A stretch of DNA of 64,000 bases from Promicromonospora iranensis (GTDB lineage: Bacteria; Actinomycetota; Actinomycetes; Actinomycetales; Cellulomonadaceae). This document shows positions 44,033-52,846 of the stretch, one piece after another. The first letter of the stretch is position 1, and each line of letters starts with the position of its first letter. The translations under genes and the position numbers were made by a program. Below the pieces are notes generated by a model. That model ran no database searches, was not told the DNA's origin, and saw nothing but the letters and a program-made list of their open reading frames with translations. The stretch is taken from the NCBI RefSeq assembly GCF_028994775.1, contig NZ_JAJQMN010000009.1, positions 1 through 64,000 on the forward strand. The letters are read 5' to 3'.

Positions 44033-44893
44033 ATGAGCCAGGACCAGCCCTTTCCCCCGCAGCAGCAGAATCCGCCCGGCACGACCGATCGGATGGTCCC
44101 GACGCCGGACCACGGTGAGGCCAGCTACGTCGGCAGCGAGAAGCTGGTCGGCTACAAGGCCCTGGTGACCGGCGGTGATTCCGGTATCGGCCGCGCGGTC
44201 GCCATCGCGTTCGCCCGCGAGGGCGCCGACGTCGCCATCTCCTACCTTCCGGAGGAGGAGAAGGACGCGCGCACGACGGCGGAGTGGGTGCACAAGGCGG
44301 GGCGGCAGTGCGCGCTTCTGCCCGGCGACCTGCGGGACGAGGCGACCGCGCGCGGTGTCGCGCACCGAGCCGCCGGTGAGCTGGGCGGGATCGACGTCCT
44401 GGTGAACAACGCTGGTTACCAGATGGCACGTCGAGCATCCGTCGAGGAGGTGACGACCGACGAGCTGGACCGCGTCCTCAAGACCAACCTGTACGCACTG
44501 TTCTGGGTGACCCAGTCCGCGCTCTCGCACCTCGGCGAGGGGGGTGCCATCATCAACAACTCCTCGATCCAGGCGTATCAGCCGTCGACCTCGCTGCTCG
44601 ATTATGCGGCCTCGAAGGCAGCGATCAACAACATCACGGTGAACCTTGCCGCCGAGCTGGGGCCCCGCGGGATCCGGGTGAACGCCGTGGCACCCGGACC
44701 GATCTGGACACCGCTGCAGCCTGCCACCCAGCCCGAGGAGAAGGTCGCGTCGTTCGGCCAGGACACGCCCCTGGGCCGCGCCGGGCAGCCGGCCGAGGTG
44801 GCGCCGGCGTTCGTGTACCTGGCGTCGCCCGTGACGGCGTCGTACGTCTCCGGCACCGTGCTCGGCGTGACCGGCGGTAAGCCGGTGTTCTGA
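44033..44893 (+). CDS. SDR family oxidoreductase (stress-type, YhdF/YdaD-like)
   Basis: 286 residues from ATG 44033 with GGAGG 5 bases upstream. A Gln/Pro-rich N-tail typical of this subgroup (QPFPPQQQNPPGTTDRM) leads into the Rossmann fold: VTGGDSGIGRAVAIAFAREG, NNAGYQ, the catalytic Ser in INNSSIQAY, and YAASKAA (YxxxK). NADP use is inferred. Homologues are often general stress proteins; the substrate is unknown. Confidence 0.92.
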   Translation: MSQDQPFPPQQQNPPGTTDRMVPTPDHGEASYVGSEKLVGYKALVTGGDSGIGRAVAIAFAREGADVAISYLPEEEKDARTTAEWVHKAGRQCALLPGDLRDEATARGVAHRAAGELGGIDVLVNNAGYQMARRASVEEVTTDELDRVLKTNLYALFWVTQSALSHLGEGGAIINNSSIQAYQPSTSLLDYAASKAAINNITVNLAAELGPRGIRVNAVAPGPIWTPLQPATQPEEKVASFGQDTPLGRAGQPAEVAPAFVYLASPVTASYVSGTVLGVTGGKPVF

Positions 44894-44931
44894 CCTTCCG
44901 GCCGGCCAGGGTGTGTGGGTCCTCAGTCGCT

Positions 44932-44947
44932 CCCGGCGTCCGCCGGG
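44932..44947. terminator. Short hairpin between convergent genes
   Basis: CCCGGC-GTCC-GCCGGG, 6 pairs, between the SDR and PEP-binding-domain genes. Confidence 0.4.
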
Positions 44948-44988
44948 ATGCCCGGCTCACGGGCGACGATCGGTCCAGCGGACGTCGG

Positions 44989-46011
44989 TCACCGTGGTGA
45001 GACCTCGGTGTTGGGCTGCCGGCCGGCCGCGCCCGTGACGGGCCGCGCCTGCAGGATGAACGGTCGACCGTCGTCCACCGCCCACTCGACGTCCACGGGG
45101 GCCTCGTACAGCTCCTCGATGCGGGAGCCGAGCGCCGCGAGGCGGGCGGCCTGCGCGTCGGTGAGTGACGGGCGGTCGCGCAGCTCAGCGGGAACCGGCT
45201 CGTTCCGCGTCCCGTCATCCGTGCGCACCGTGCGAATCTCCTTGGTACTCACCGTGGCATCGACACCGCCACTCGCCCGGGCCACCAGGAAGGTGTCGGG
45301 GGTGACCTGACCGCCGACGACGGCCTCCCCCAGCCCCCACGCCGCGTTGATCACCACCCGGTCCCGAGAACCGGTCATCGGATCGACGGTGAACAGGATG
45401 CCCGCGGCGTCGGCGGGGACCAGGCGCTGCACGACCACCGCAAGGCTCACCTCGTCGGCAGGGATGCGGTGCCTGGCGCGGTAACCGATGGCGCGCGCCG
45501 TCCACAGGGAGGCCCAGCAGTCCCGGACCGCGCGCAGCAGCGCCTCCTCGCCGCGGATGTTGAGGTACGACTCCTGCTGACCCGCGAACGACATGCCCGG
45601 CAGGTCCTCGGCGGTCGCCGAGGAGCGCACGGCCACGGCGGGCTCACCCGCGCCGGGGACGCGGTTCCCGGTAGGGACGCGCAGCGTCGAGTACCCGGCA
45701 CGGACGGCGTCGGCCACCTCCCCCGGGATCTCCAGCTCCGCGAACACCGCGGCGATGCGGGAGGCCGTGGCCTCGTGGGTCTCGGGCAGGTCCGGCTGCA
45801 CGTGCGTCGCCGCCTCGACGATCGCCCGCTGCGGAGCACCTGCCACCGCCGCACGATAGGCGTGGGTGGTCAGGTGGAACGCCCCGGGGACCGGTAGGCC
45901 GGCCGCAGCCAGGCGGGCCAGGGACGAGCCCTTTCCACCGGTCGTCGCGAGGTCGGTCGCGGCGGGGTGCGCCAGGTCGAGCGCGAACGGCTGCGCGACA
46001 TCGGTGCTCAC
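44989..46011 (-). CDS. Stand-alone PEP/pyruvate-binding (ATP-grasp) domain protein
   Basis: 340 residues from GTG 46011 with AAGGAGAA upstream. It matches only the N-terminal nucleotide-binding domain of PEP synthase, PPDK and rifampin phosphotransferase: TTGGKGSSLARL, AVRSSATAEDLPGMSFAGQQESYLN, GILFTVDPMTGSRD, AAWGLGEAVVGG and EWAVDDGRPFILQARPV. The swivelling phosphohistidine domain and the PEP- or drug-binding domain are absent and are not encoded next to it. It either works with a separate partner or is a domain remnant with an intact frame. Confidence 0.85.
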   Translation of the reverse strand: MSTDVAQPFALDLAHPAATDLATTGGKGSSLARLAAAGLPVPGAFHLTTHAYRAAVAGAPQRAIVEAATHVQPDLPETHEATASRIAAVFAELEIPGEVADAVRAGYSTLRVPTGNRVPGAGEPAVAVRSSATAEDLPGMSFAGQQESYLNIRGEEALLRAVRDCWASLWTARAIGYRARHRIPADEVSLAVVVQRLVPADAAGILFTVDPMTGSRDRVVINAAWGLGEAVVGGQVTPDTFLVARASGGVDATVSTKEIRTVRTDDGTRNEPVPAELRDRPSLTDAQAARLAALGSRIEELYEAPVDVEWAVDDGRPFILQARPVTGAAGRQPNTEVSPR

Positions 46012-46167
46012 GGGGTTCTCCTTCGTCCGGGGACCGGCCTCGCGTGCGGCCGTGGTCAACCGATCATGGTGCATCTGACCTGAGCGTTCGGATTCGAACC
46101 CCCGACGTGGAACCTTTCTCGCAGTCGCCCGCGTGGTGGGGGACATGACGAGGGAGAGCGCGCGACC

Positions 46168-46698
46168 ATGTCCGCCCAGGTGAGTGACGACCCGCTGGTC
46201 CGGGTCGACGTCACGCGGACCAAGGACCAGGAGTTCACGGCGTTCGTGCAGGACACCGGCCCGTATCTCTACAAGACGGCGCTCTTCCTGTCCGGCGACC
46301 CGCACCGGGCCGAGGAGCTGGTGCAGGCGACCTTCGAACGCTCCTACCGGTCGTGGCACAAGGCGCGCGTCGGCGAGCCCCGCGCCTACGCCCGCCGGAT
46401 CCTGCTCAACCTGCGCATCGACGGCTGGCGCCGGACCCGCCACGAGGTGGCGTCCGAAGCCGTTCCGGCCGGGTCCGTCGCAGGTCCCGCCGACGGCATC
46501 GCCGTGCGGGACGAGGTGATGCGCGCGTTGTCGCAGCTCCCCGTCGCGCAGCGTCGGGTGGTGGTGCTGCGCCACCTGCTCGACCTCACCGAGGAACAGA
46601 CCGCCCGCGAGCTCGGGATCCCCCTCGGCACGGTCAAGTCCGCCAACGCACGCGGGATCGCCCGCCTGCGCGACATCTTCGAGGAGGGTGCGCGATGA
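46168..46698 (+). CDS. SigE-family ECF sigma factor
   Basis: 176 residues. Sigma region 2 (about 20-90: FVQDTGPYLYKTALFLSGDP, AEELVQATFERSY) and region 4 (about 110-170: LPVAQRRVVVLRHLLDLTEE, GIPLGTVKSANARGIARL), the layout of the SigE-like subfamily. GAGGGAGAG precedes ATG 46168. Its last 4 bases overlap the start of a membrane-anchored partner, the likely regulator or target of the same operon. Confidence 0.92.
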   Translation: MSAQVSDDPLVRVDVTRTKDQEFTAFVQDTGPYLYKTALFLSGDPHRAEELVQATFERSYRSWHKARVGEPRAYARRILLNLRIDGWRRTRHEVASEAVPAGSVAGPADGIAVRDEVMRALSQLPVAQRRVVVLRHLLDLTEEQTARELGIPLGTVKSANARGIARLRDIFEEGAR

Positions 46699-48158
46699 GC
46701 ATCGACGACACGGACGTCCTGGCCCGCCTTCGGGCAGGTGCCGACACGGTCGAGGAGCGCCGGTTCGACGCGCACGAGGTGCTCGCCGAGAGCCGGCGCG
46801 CGCTGCGGCGCCGGCGGTCGTGGCAGGCGGTGGGTGCCTGCACGACGGCGGCCGCCGTCGCCTTCTCGCTGGCCCTCGCTGGGCCGGTACACGCGCCTGG
46901 GCTCGGCGACGTGACTCTTCCCGGGAGTGAGCAGATACGGGAGCTGCTCGGGATCGCGGAGGCGGACGTGTCGAGCTGCGAGGTTCCGGAGCCTGCCATA
47001 CGGCAGACGCCTGACCCGGAAGCGCCGCCGAGCACGCGTCCGGGAGTGACCTACCACCTGACCGACGCACGCCCGATCTCGCCGTGTCTCGACGTGCGAG
47101 TCGACGACACGCTGCCGGCCGCCCCCGGACTCACACCGGCGACTGTTACCGAGGACGGCGCGTTCTGGCGAACGCATCAGATGCCCTCTGACGAGGGGTA
47201 TCTCATCGGCTACCAGGTATTCGGGACCGATCACTTCGGCGGGACCCTGACGGGCGACAAGAACCGTACGCCCATAGGCCTGACGGCCCATGGGCGTGTG
47301 GCGGCCTGGTACGAGCTCGAGGATGCCGGCGCAGACGGGCAACCTGTCGGGCAGCGGACCATCCGAGTGGCAGGTACCGCGATGGGCGACATCCGAACGA
47401 TCGGAGAGGCACCCCTCCTGAACACCGGCAGCCTGGTCATGTCCGACGAGCGGATTGCCTGGCGCCACGGAACCACCGTCTCCGCCGCTCCGACAGACGG
47501 TTCCGAACAGCCGGAAACCCTGGCCCGGCAAGCAACCGCCGTAGGCAGCGACAGCGACGAGATTGTCGTAGCGACGCTGGGGCAGGACGCTGACGGCTTC
47601 CCGACGACAACCTTCACCTCGTACGGGGACGACGGCAGCGTGGCTACCCTCCTGACGGTGAACAACCCGGACGGCCAGCCGGTCACAGCCGTCGACATCA
47701 CCGACGACGTGCTCACCTACGCTCGTGGCAGTGACCTGGTCACACTCACCGCCGTCCCGCGGGTGGACGGAGTCGTCGCTCCCGACGAGGACCAGACGAT
47801 CGCCGTCCATCTGCGCGACAACCCGGTGACCAGTCTCTCCGCGGCGGGCGACGCCATCGTCTGGGTGTCCGGTCCGGTCGCCTACCTTCTCCGCGACACC
47901 TCGCCGAGCCGTGCAGGCCACCCCGACCTGGTCCGGGTAGGTCAGAGCAGCCCGGAGGAACGGATGATGATCGGCCTCGCCGGCGACCGGATCGCCTGGA
48001 ACACGACCGAAGGATCCGACGTGACGATCAATGTCGGAACACTGCTGGAGTCGGGGGGCCGCGCCACACTGCAGGCGGTTCCGGAAGGCTTCGGCTCAGT
48101 GCCCGAAGCACCGACGGTGACGGTCCCGGAGGACGCCGTCTTCCACACCTACGACTGA
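46695..48158 (+). CDS. Membrane-anchored partner of SigE-type sigma factor
   Basis: 487 residues. ATG 46695 overlaps the sigma stop (ATGA) and has GGAGGG 6 bases upstream. A charged cytoplasmic head (1-36) is followed by one membrane helix (about 40-60) and a long extracytoplasmic part of beta-strand repeats (IAWRHGTTVSAA, VLTYARGSDLVTL, IVWVSGPVAYLL, IAWNTTEGSDV), propeller-like in rhythm. Position and topology suggest an anti-sigma factor, but the head lacks the usual HxxxCxxC zinc finger. GC drops slightly in the C-terminal half. Confidence 0.8.
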   Translation: MSIDDTDVLARLRAGADTVEERRFDAHEVLAESRRALRRRRSWQAVGACTTAAAVAFSLALAGPVHAPGLGDVTLPGSEQIRELLGIAEADVSSCEVPEPAIRQTPDPEAPPSTRPGVTYHLTDARPISPCLDVRVDDTLPAAPGLTPATVTEDGAFWRTHQMPSDEGYLIGYQVFGTDHFGGTLTGDKNRTPIGLTAHGRVAAWYELEDAGADGQPVGQRTIRVAGTAMGDIRTIGEAPLLNTGSLVMSDERIAWRHGTTVSAAPTDGSEQPETLARQATAVGSDSDEIVVATLGQDADGFPTTTFTSYGDDGSVATLLTVNNPDGQPVTAVDITDDVLTYARGSDLVTLTAVPRVDGVVAPDEDQTIAVHLRDNPVTSLSAAGDAIVWVSGPVAYLLRDTSPSRAGHPDLVRVGQSSPEERMMIGLAGDRIAWNTTEGSDVTINVGTLLESGGRATLQAVPEGFGSVPEAPTVTVPEDAVFHTYD

Positions 48159-48182
48159 GACCAAGCGCCACGACGGGACGGC

Positions 48183-48262
48183 AAAGGTCCGCCTCCACCA
48201 AGCCTCTTCGCATGCTCTCTCGCAAGAATGCATGCCGAACGGCTTGGTAGAGACGGACCTTT
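48183..48262. terminator. Large hairpin between convergent genes
   Basis: Arms 48183-48204 (AAAGGTCCG...ACCAAGCC) and 48241-48262 match at 20 of 22 positions. The 36-base centre has its own GCATG/CATGC pairing. The A-rich left end and TTTT at the right make it suitable for both directions. Confidence 0.7.
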
Positions 48263-48272
48263 TGTCGACGAA

Positions 48273-49841
48273 CTAGTTGACCGTGATGGCCACAGTCGCC
48301 TGCGACGGCGCCTGCAGGGTGGTGCCCGCGTACTTCGCGATCCACTTGCCCGAGGAGCTCGTCAGGGCCGTCGTCGAGTACGTCCCGTTCGAGCCGGTGG
48401 TGACGGTCTTCTGGAGGGTCGGCCCCGCCGAGCCGGCCGGGTCGAAGTACAGACCCACCGACGTGTTGGGTGCCGGCTTGTCCGCGGCGCCACCGCCGCT
48501 CACGAGCTGCACCTTCCGCACCTCACCGCTGAGGGTGATGGTCTTCGGCCCGGTGAACGACGTGTCCGATGCCGCGACGGTGGTGGTGCTGGCGCGCTTC
48601 ACCACGATGGTCGTGACGGTGGAGTCCTGGACCAGGACGTTGTGCGTGCAGTTGCTCAGGCCGCTGGCGGCGTCGTTCGCGGCCCAGTCGGGTGCGGAGC
48701 ACGCCTTCATGGCGTCCCTGATGCCGATGTCGTAGACGCCCGCGGGCAGGGTCGGGTTGAAGGTGAACGTCACGGCACTGGTGCCGACACCGGCGTGCAC
48801 CATCTCGCGCTCCACCCGGTACCCGTCGGGGAAGCTGCCCTCGCCGCGCCGGCTCTGGGCGCTGACCCAGCCCGACTTCCCACCGACGGTGAAGTCGAGG
48901 CTGCCGACGTCGACCCGGCGCTGCACCGGGGCCAGGCCGACCACGACGTCGTGCGTCATCAGGTGGTCCCCCGCGGTGAAGCCGTTCTGGGTGGCGCTCA
49001 CCGAACCCTGTCGGAGCTTGGTGGTGCGCTCCCGTTCCGCGGAGGTGATGGTCCATACCGCTCGCGCGCCCGTGTCGGTCATCGGCATCTCTGCCCGCCA
49101 TCTTCCGGAGCCGCCCGGCTTCTGCCGGCTCGTGAAGAAGCCTCGCGAGTCGGTCGTGAGGGTTGCGCGCAGGGCTTCCGGCGCGTCGCCCGTCGGGTCG
49201 AAGTACAGCTTCACCTGCTGACCGGTGGCGGGCAGGTAGTTGCCGGTGCCGAGGCTCCGGATGTTCGCGGCGCCCGAGACCGAGATCGTCGAGCCTGCGG
49301 GCGCGCTCGACGTCGACGTCCAGATCGAGGGGATGTTCCGCTGAGCACGGAACGGCACCGAGACCGGGTCGGCGGTGCGAATCGGCACGTTGACCACGCC
49401 GTCGGACGTCGTCACCGCGATCTCGGCGGCCACGCTGACCTGGTAGATGCCCGACTTCGCGTCCGCGGACAGCGGCACGGTCGAGGTCCAGGTATTGGCC
49501 GCCCCGGCCGCGACGAACTGCGCCCCCACGAGGTCCCGACCGTCGGGGTCGACCATCGTCATCCGCCCCGACCGCATCGCCGCGGACGTCCCGTTGTGGG
49601 TGATGCTGAGCGTCCCGACGATGGATCCCCGCACGTCGGATCCCGGCGGCAGGGAAATCTTCGCCGTGACCGTGACGTCCTCCACCTGACGGGTCATGGT
49701 CTGGGCCTGCTTCTGCCTCGCGGACGGCCCGGGCTCCACCGCCGCGTCGGGCGTCACCGCCATGCTCGACGTCGCGATCCCGGTCATCGTCAGTGCCGCA
49801 CCGAGCACCATGCTCAACGGCACACGCATCTTCGATCTCAT
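48273..49841 (-). CDS. Secreted protein with immunoglobulin-like modules
   Basis: 522 residues with a Sec signal (VPLSMVLGAALTMTGIATSSMA). The mature part has several beta-sandwich-like modules: KISLPPGSDVRGSIVGTLS, LYFDPTGDAPEALRATLTTD and a C-terminal copy, LYFDPAGSAGPTLQKTVTTG, related to the former, ending WIAKYAGTTLQAPSQAT. Two Cys near ACSAPDW and SNCTHN may form a disulfide. No catalytic motif. Probably a surface or exported scaffold; function unknown. Confidence 0.78.
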   Translation of the reverse strand: MRSKMRVPLSMVLGAALTMTGIATSSMAVTPDAAVEPGPSARQKQAQTMTRQVEDVTVTAKISLPPGSDVRGSIVGTLSITHNGTSAAMRSGRMTMVDPDGRDLVGAQFVAAGAANTWTSTVPLSADAKSGIYQVSVAAEIAVTTSDGVVNVPIRTADPVSVPFRAQRNIPSIWTSTSSAPAGSTISVSGAANIRSLGTGNYLPATGQQVKLYFDPTGDAPEALRATLTTDSRGFFTSRQKPGGSGRWRAEMPMTDTGARAVWTITSAERERTTKLRQGSVSATQNGFTAGDHLMTHDVVVGLAPVQRRVDVGSLDFTVGGKSGWVSAQSRRGEGSFPDGYRVEREMVHAGVGTSAVTFTFNPTLPAGVYDIGIRDAMKACSAPDWAANDAASGLSNCTHNVLVQDSTVTTIVVKRASTTTVAASDTSFTGPKTITLSGEVRKVQLVSGGGAADKPAPNTSVGLYFDPAGSAGPTLQKTVTTGSNGTYSTTALTSSSGKWIAKYAGTTLQAPSQATVAITVN

Positions 49842-49981
49842 CAGTCCACGCCCCTAGTCCTGGGGACGCGGACGCGTCCCGCCCCAGCCGCATGTTCTCC
49901 CGGGCAGCAGGGGCGGGCCACGGGAGGCGGTGATGCCAGCGGGTGAATTTTCTCGACGGGCCGGACCTACCAGACACTTGC

Positions 49982-49987
49982 GACAAT
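49982..49987 (+). promoter_or_regulatory. -10-like box for leaderless DUF6328 gene
   Basis: GACAAT ends 6 bases before GTG 49994, and no ribosome binding site is present. This favours GTG 49994 over ATG 49943. The gap 49842-49993 is the divergent promoter region. Confidence 0.4.
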
Positions 49988-49993
49988 GGGACT

Positions 49994-50458
49994 GTGCAGA
50001 GCGACGGACGCAGCGAGTCACCCGCCGAGCGGGCGGACCGGAACTGGAACGAGCTCCTCCAGGAGCTGCGCGTCATGCAGACGGGCGTGCAGATCCTCAC
50101 GGGGTTCCTGCTCACGCTGCCGTTCCAGCCACGGTTCGCAGATCTCGACGACTACCAGCGCACCGTCTACCTGATCCTGGTCGTGACCTCGGTGGCGGCG
50201 ACCGCCCTGATCGTGGCGCCCGTGAGCGTGCACAGGGCGCTCTTCCGCAAGCAGATGAAGCGCCACATCGTCACCCTGGGCGACCGGCTCACCCGGCTCG
50301 CGCTGGGCGTGCTCGCCCTGGTGATGACCGGCGCGGCACTGCTCGTGTTCGACGTCGTGCTCGGGCGGACCGAGGGGATCGTGGTCGGCGCCTGCGTGCT
50401 CGTGGTGCTGGTGATCGTGTGGGTGGTGCTGCCCGAGGTGCTGCGCCGCCGCCAGTGA
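49994..50458 (+). CDS. DUF6328 family membrane protein
   Basis: 154 residues. The N-terminal NWNELLQELRVMQTGVQILT and the four predicted helices (TGFLLTLPFQ, LILVVTSVAATALIVAP, LALGVLALVMTGAALLVFDVV, VVLVIVWVVLPEVL) match an uncharacterised actinobacterial membrane family. A charged loop with HRALFRKQMKRHIV lies between helices 2 and 3. No function assigned. Confidence 0.85.
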   Translation: MQSDGRSESPAERADRNWNELLQELRVMQTGVQILTGFLLTLPFQPRFADLDDYQRTVYLILVVTSVAATALIVAPVSVHRALFRKQMKRHIVTLGDRLTRLALGVLALVMTGAALLVFDVVLGRTEGIVVGACVLVVLVIVWVVLPEVLRRRQ

Positions 50459-50483
50459 TCACGACCTGATCAGACCGCCTGGA

Positions 50484-51653
50484 TCAGAGCGTCTTGTGCC
50501 AGGCCACTATCCGGTCGACGGCGCGCGTCACAGTGTCCAGGGACGACGCGAACGACAGCCGCACCCACTCGTGCCCGTGCACGCTGTCGAAGTCGGTCCC
50601 CGGCGTGATCGCCACGTCGGCCTCGGCCAGGAGCCGCGCGCAGTAGGTGATCGAGTCGAGCCCGAACGCGGCGACGTTGCCGTAGAGGTAGAACGCTCCG
50701 TCGGCCGGAGCGACAGGACGCCACCCCAGCTCACCGAGCCGCTCCAGCAGCAGGGTGCGCGACGCCGCGTACCGGGCCACGTTCTCCGCCGCCGCCGCGT
50801 AGCCCTCGGGTGTGAACGCGGCGATGCCGGCATGCTGCGCGAGCGCAGGCGGCGAGAGCGCGACGTTGCCCGCGAGCGCGTCGACGGGTGCCACCAGCTC
50901 CTCGGGCAGCACCAGCCAGCCGAGCCGCCAGCCGGTCATCGCCCAGTACTTCGAGAACGAGTTGACGACGACGGCGCCCTGGCCCGTGAACGTCGCCGCC
51001 GTCGCCTGCGCCACCTCGTCCGAGTAGGCGATGCCGTGGTAGATCTCGTCGCTGATCAGCCGCACGTCGTGGTCGGCGCACCACTCCGCGATCGCGGCCA
51101 GCTCGGCCGGCGTGATCATCGTGCCGGTCGGGTTGGCGGGCGAGGCGACCATGACGCCGTCGAGCCCTCCGCCGTAGTAGGCCTCGTTGAGCTGCGACAC
51201 CGTGGGCTGGTAGCGGGTCTCGGGACCGCAGTCGAGCTCGACGACCTCGCAGCCCAGCGCCGACAGGATGTTCTTGTAGGCGGGGTAGCCGGGCCTGGCG
51301 AGCGCCACGCGGTCACCGACGTCGAACGACGCGAGGAACGCGAGCACGAACCCACCGCTCGAGCCCGTGGTGACGGCTATCCGCGCGGGGTCGACCTCGA
51401 CGTCGTACCAGCGCTTGTAGTGGCCTGCGATCTCCGCGCGCAGGGCGGGCACGCCCATCGCCTCGGTGTAACCGAGGGTGCCCTCCCGGAGCAGCGCGAT
51501 GGCACGCTCCCGCACGACGTCGGATGCGCCGGTCGACGGCTCCCCCGCGCAGAGGTTGAGCACGTCCGCCCCGGTGGCGCGCCGCGCGTTCGCGGCGGCG
51601 AGCACCTCCATGACGGCGAACGGGGGCACGTGAGAGCGGCGAGAAACCTTCAT
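50484..51653 (-). CDS. PLP-dependent aminotransferase, class I/II
   Basis: 389 residues from ATG 51653 (MKVSRRSH). Fold-type I features: LNLCAGEPSTG, GYTEAMGVPALR, SPANPTGTMITP, ISDEIYHGIAY, and the PLP lysine in VNSFSKYWAMTGWRLG. The C-terminal Arg in WVRLSFA binds the substrate carboxylate. Specificity (aspartate, alanine or other) cannot be told. Divergent from the DUF1992 gene. Confidence 0.92.
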   Translation of the reverse strand: MKVSRRSHVPPFAVMEVLAAANARRATGADVLNLCAGEPSTGASDVVRERAIALLREGTLGYTEAMGVPALRAEIAGHYKRWYDVEVDPARIAVTTGSSGGFVLAFLASFDVGDRVALARPGYPAYKNILSALGCEVVELDCGPETRYQPTVSQLNEAYYGGGLDGVMVASPANPTGTMITPAELAAIAEWCADHDVRLISDEIYHGIAYSDEVAQATAATFTGQGAVVVNSFSKYWAMTGWRLGWLVLPEELVAPVDALAGNVALSPPALAQHAGIAAFTPEGYAAAAENVARYAASRTLLLERLGELGWRPVAPADGAFYLYGNVAAFGLDSITYCARLLAEADVAITPGTDFDSVHGHEWVRLSFASSLDTVTRAVDRIVAWHKTL

Positions 51654-51787
51654 CCGCCCATCATCGCCCAACGATCGGGTTACCCACGGGCGAACGGGCA
51701 CGAAGTTGCCCGGTTGGACCGATGGCCCACCCTGCCGATCGCTCCGCAGTCCTCGCGACGACCCTTCCGAGACGCTTGTGAAAGTTG

Positions 51788-51793
51788 TAACAT
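51788..51793 (+). promoter_or_regulatory. -10-like box for leaderless DUF1992 gene
   Basis: TAACAT ends 6 bases before ATG 51800; a weak TTCCGA lies 17 bases upstream. No ribosome binding site. Confidence 0.4.
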
Positions 51794-51799
51794 GCGGAT

Positions 51800-52426
51800 A
51801 TGGCGCCGGGATCGCGCAACGACGCAGAGAACGACCCCTTCCGCCGGGCCGCGCAGTACCGCGTGGACCGGGAGGCGGCGAGCCCCGAGGAACCAGCCGA
51901 CTCCCCCGCGTCCGACCGTCCTGAGGATGACGACGAGGGCAAGAAGTCGATCGGCAGCATGAGCGCCGAGGAGCGCTCCCGCTACGTCGACGTCGTCGTG
52001 GACCAGGCGATGCGCCGCGGTGAGTTCGACAACCTGCCGCTGCAGGGGAAGCCGATCCCCGGGCTGACCGGCACGCACGACCCCGACTGGTGGGTCAAAG
52101 GCCTCATCGAGCGCGAGAACATCACGGGCTTCCTGCCGTCCGCCCAGCTGCGCAAGGACGACGCGGAGCTGGACGACAAGCTCGACCTCGAGGGGATGGA
52201 GCAGCGTGTGCGAGAGATCGTCACGGACTTCAACGCGCGCGTCGTCGATGCGCGGCGCCAGCTCCAGGGCGGTCCGCCGGTCGTCACGCCCACCCGGGAC
52301 GTCGACCACGAGGTCGCGCGGTGGCGCGCCCGAAGAGCGGCGCGGCGAGCAGCGTCGAGCACGTCATCGGCGTCGAGCCGCGAGCCGACGACGTCGGAGC
52401 GCCGCCCGTGGTGGCGGTTCTGGTGA
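51800..52426 (+). CDS. DUF1992 (DNAJC28-like) protein
   Basis: 208 residues. An acidic disordered N-tail (1-50) is followed by the DUF1992 core at about 60-150, with DQAMRRGEFDNLPLQGKPIPG, DPDWWVKGLIERENI and LPSAQLRKDDAEL, then an Arg/Ala/Ser-rich basic tail ending RPWWRFW. The family is related to the C-terminal part of DNAJC28; its function is unknown. Convergent, 15 bases from the next gene. Confidence 0.87.
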   Translation: MAPGSRNDAENDPFRRAAQYRVDREAASPEEPADSPASDRPEDDDEGKKSIGSMSAEERSRYVDVVVDQAMRRGEFDNLPLQGKPIPGLTGTHDPDWWVKGLIERENITGFLPSAQLRKDDAELDDKLDLEGMEQRVREIVTDFNARVVDARRQLQGGPPVVTPTRDVDHEVARWRARRAARRAASSTSSASSREPTTSERRPWWRFW

Positions 52427-52441
52427 CCGGCCCGCGCCGGT

Positions 52442-52735
52442 TCAGAACCCGTACGCGGTCACGATGACGACGACGGTCACCAGCCAGTAGGGCACGGATC
52501 CCAGCACGAAGCCGAGTCCTGCCGCCACGGCCATGCGCCCCCAGCTCGCGCCGAACTTGCCGAACAGCGCTCCGGCGCACATGGCGAGGCAGCCCGCGAT
52601 CGTCACCCCCTCGGCGGCTCCCTGCGAGATCAGCATCCCGAGGATGAGCGCAGCGAGTCCGACGGCGGTCTCGCTGCGAGCGAGAAACGGCCCGCCCCGG
52701 CGAGCCCGGGGATGGGTCTCCTGGTGCGTTGTCAT
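52442..52735 (-). CDS. Small membrane protein
   Basis: 97 residues from ATG 52735, with GAGGGG about 9 bases upstream. Three predicted helices: AVGLAALILGMLISQG, GVTIAGCLAMCAGALFG and VAAGLGFVLGSVPYWLVTVVVIV. Glycine-rich, with a basic N-tail. No family recognised. Confidence 0.65.
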   Translation of the reverse strand: MTTHQETHPRARRGGPFLARSETAVGLAALILGMLISQGAAEGVTIAGCLAMCAGALFGKFGASWGRMAVAAGLGFVLGSVPYWLVTVVVIVTAYGF

Positions 52736-52846
52736 GGCGCATCGCCCCTCGTGCCCGACGTCGGTGTGGGCACCTCCGTTCCAGGATCCCACCATGGTCC
52801 GTTCTTTGCCAGACGCCGCCGGGCCGAGGAACCACGCGGATCGACG

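Noticed and set aside
46081-46105. T-loop-like sequence GGTTCGAATCC on the minus strand, as in a tRNA
   Set aside because: The flanking bases do not form a T-stem and no acceptor, D or anticodon arm is present.
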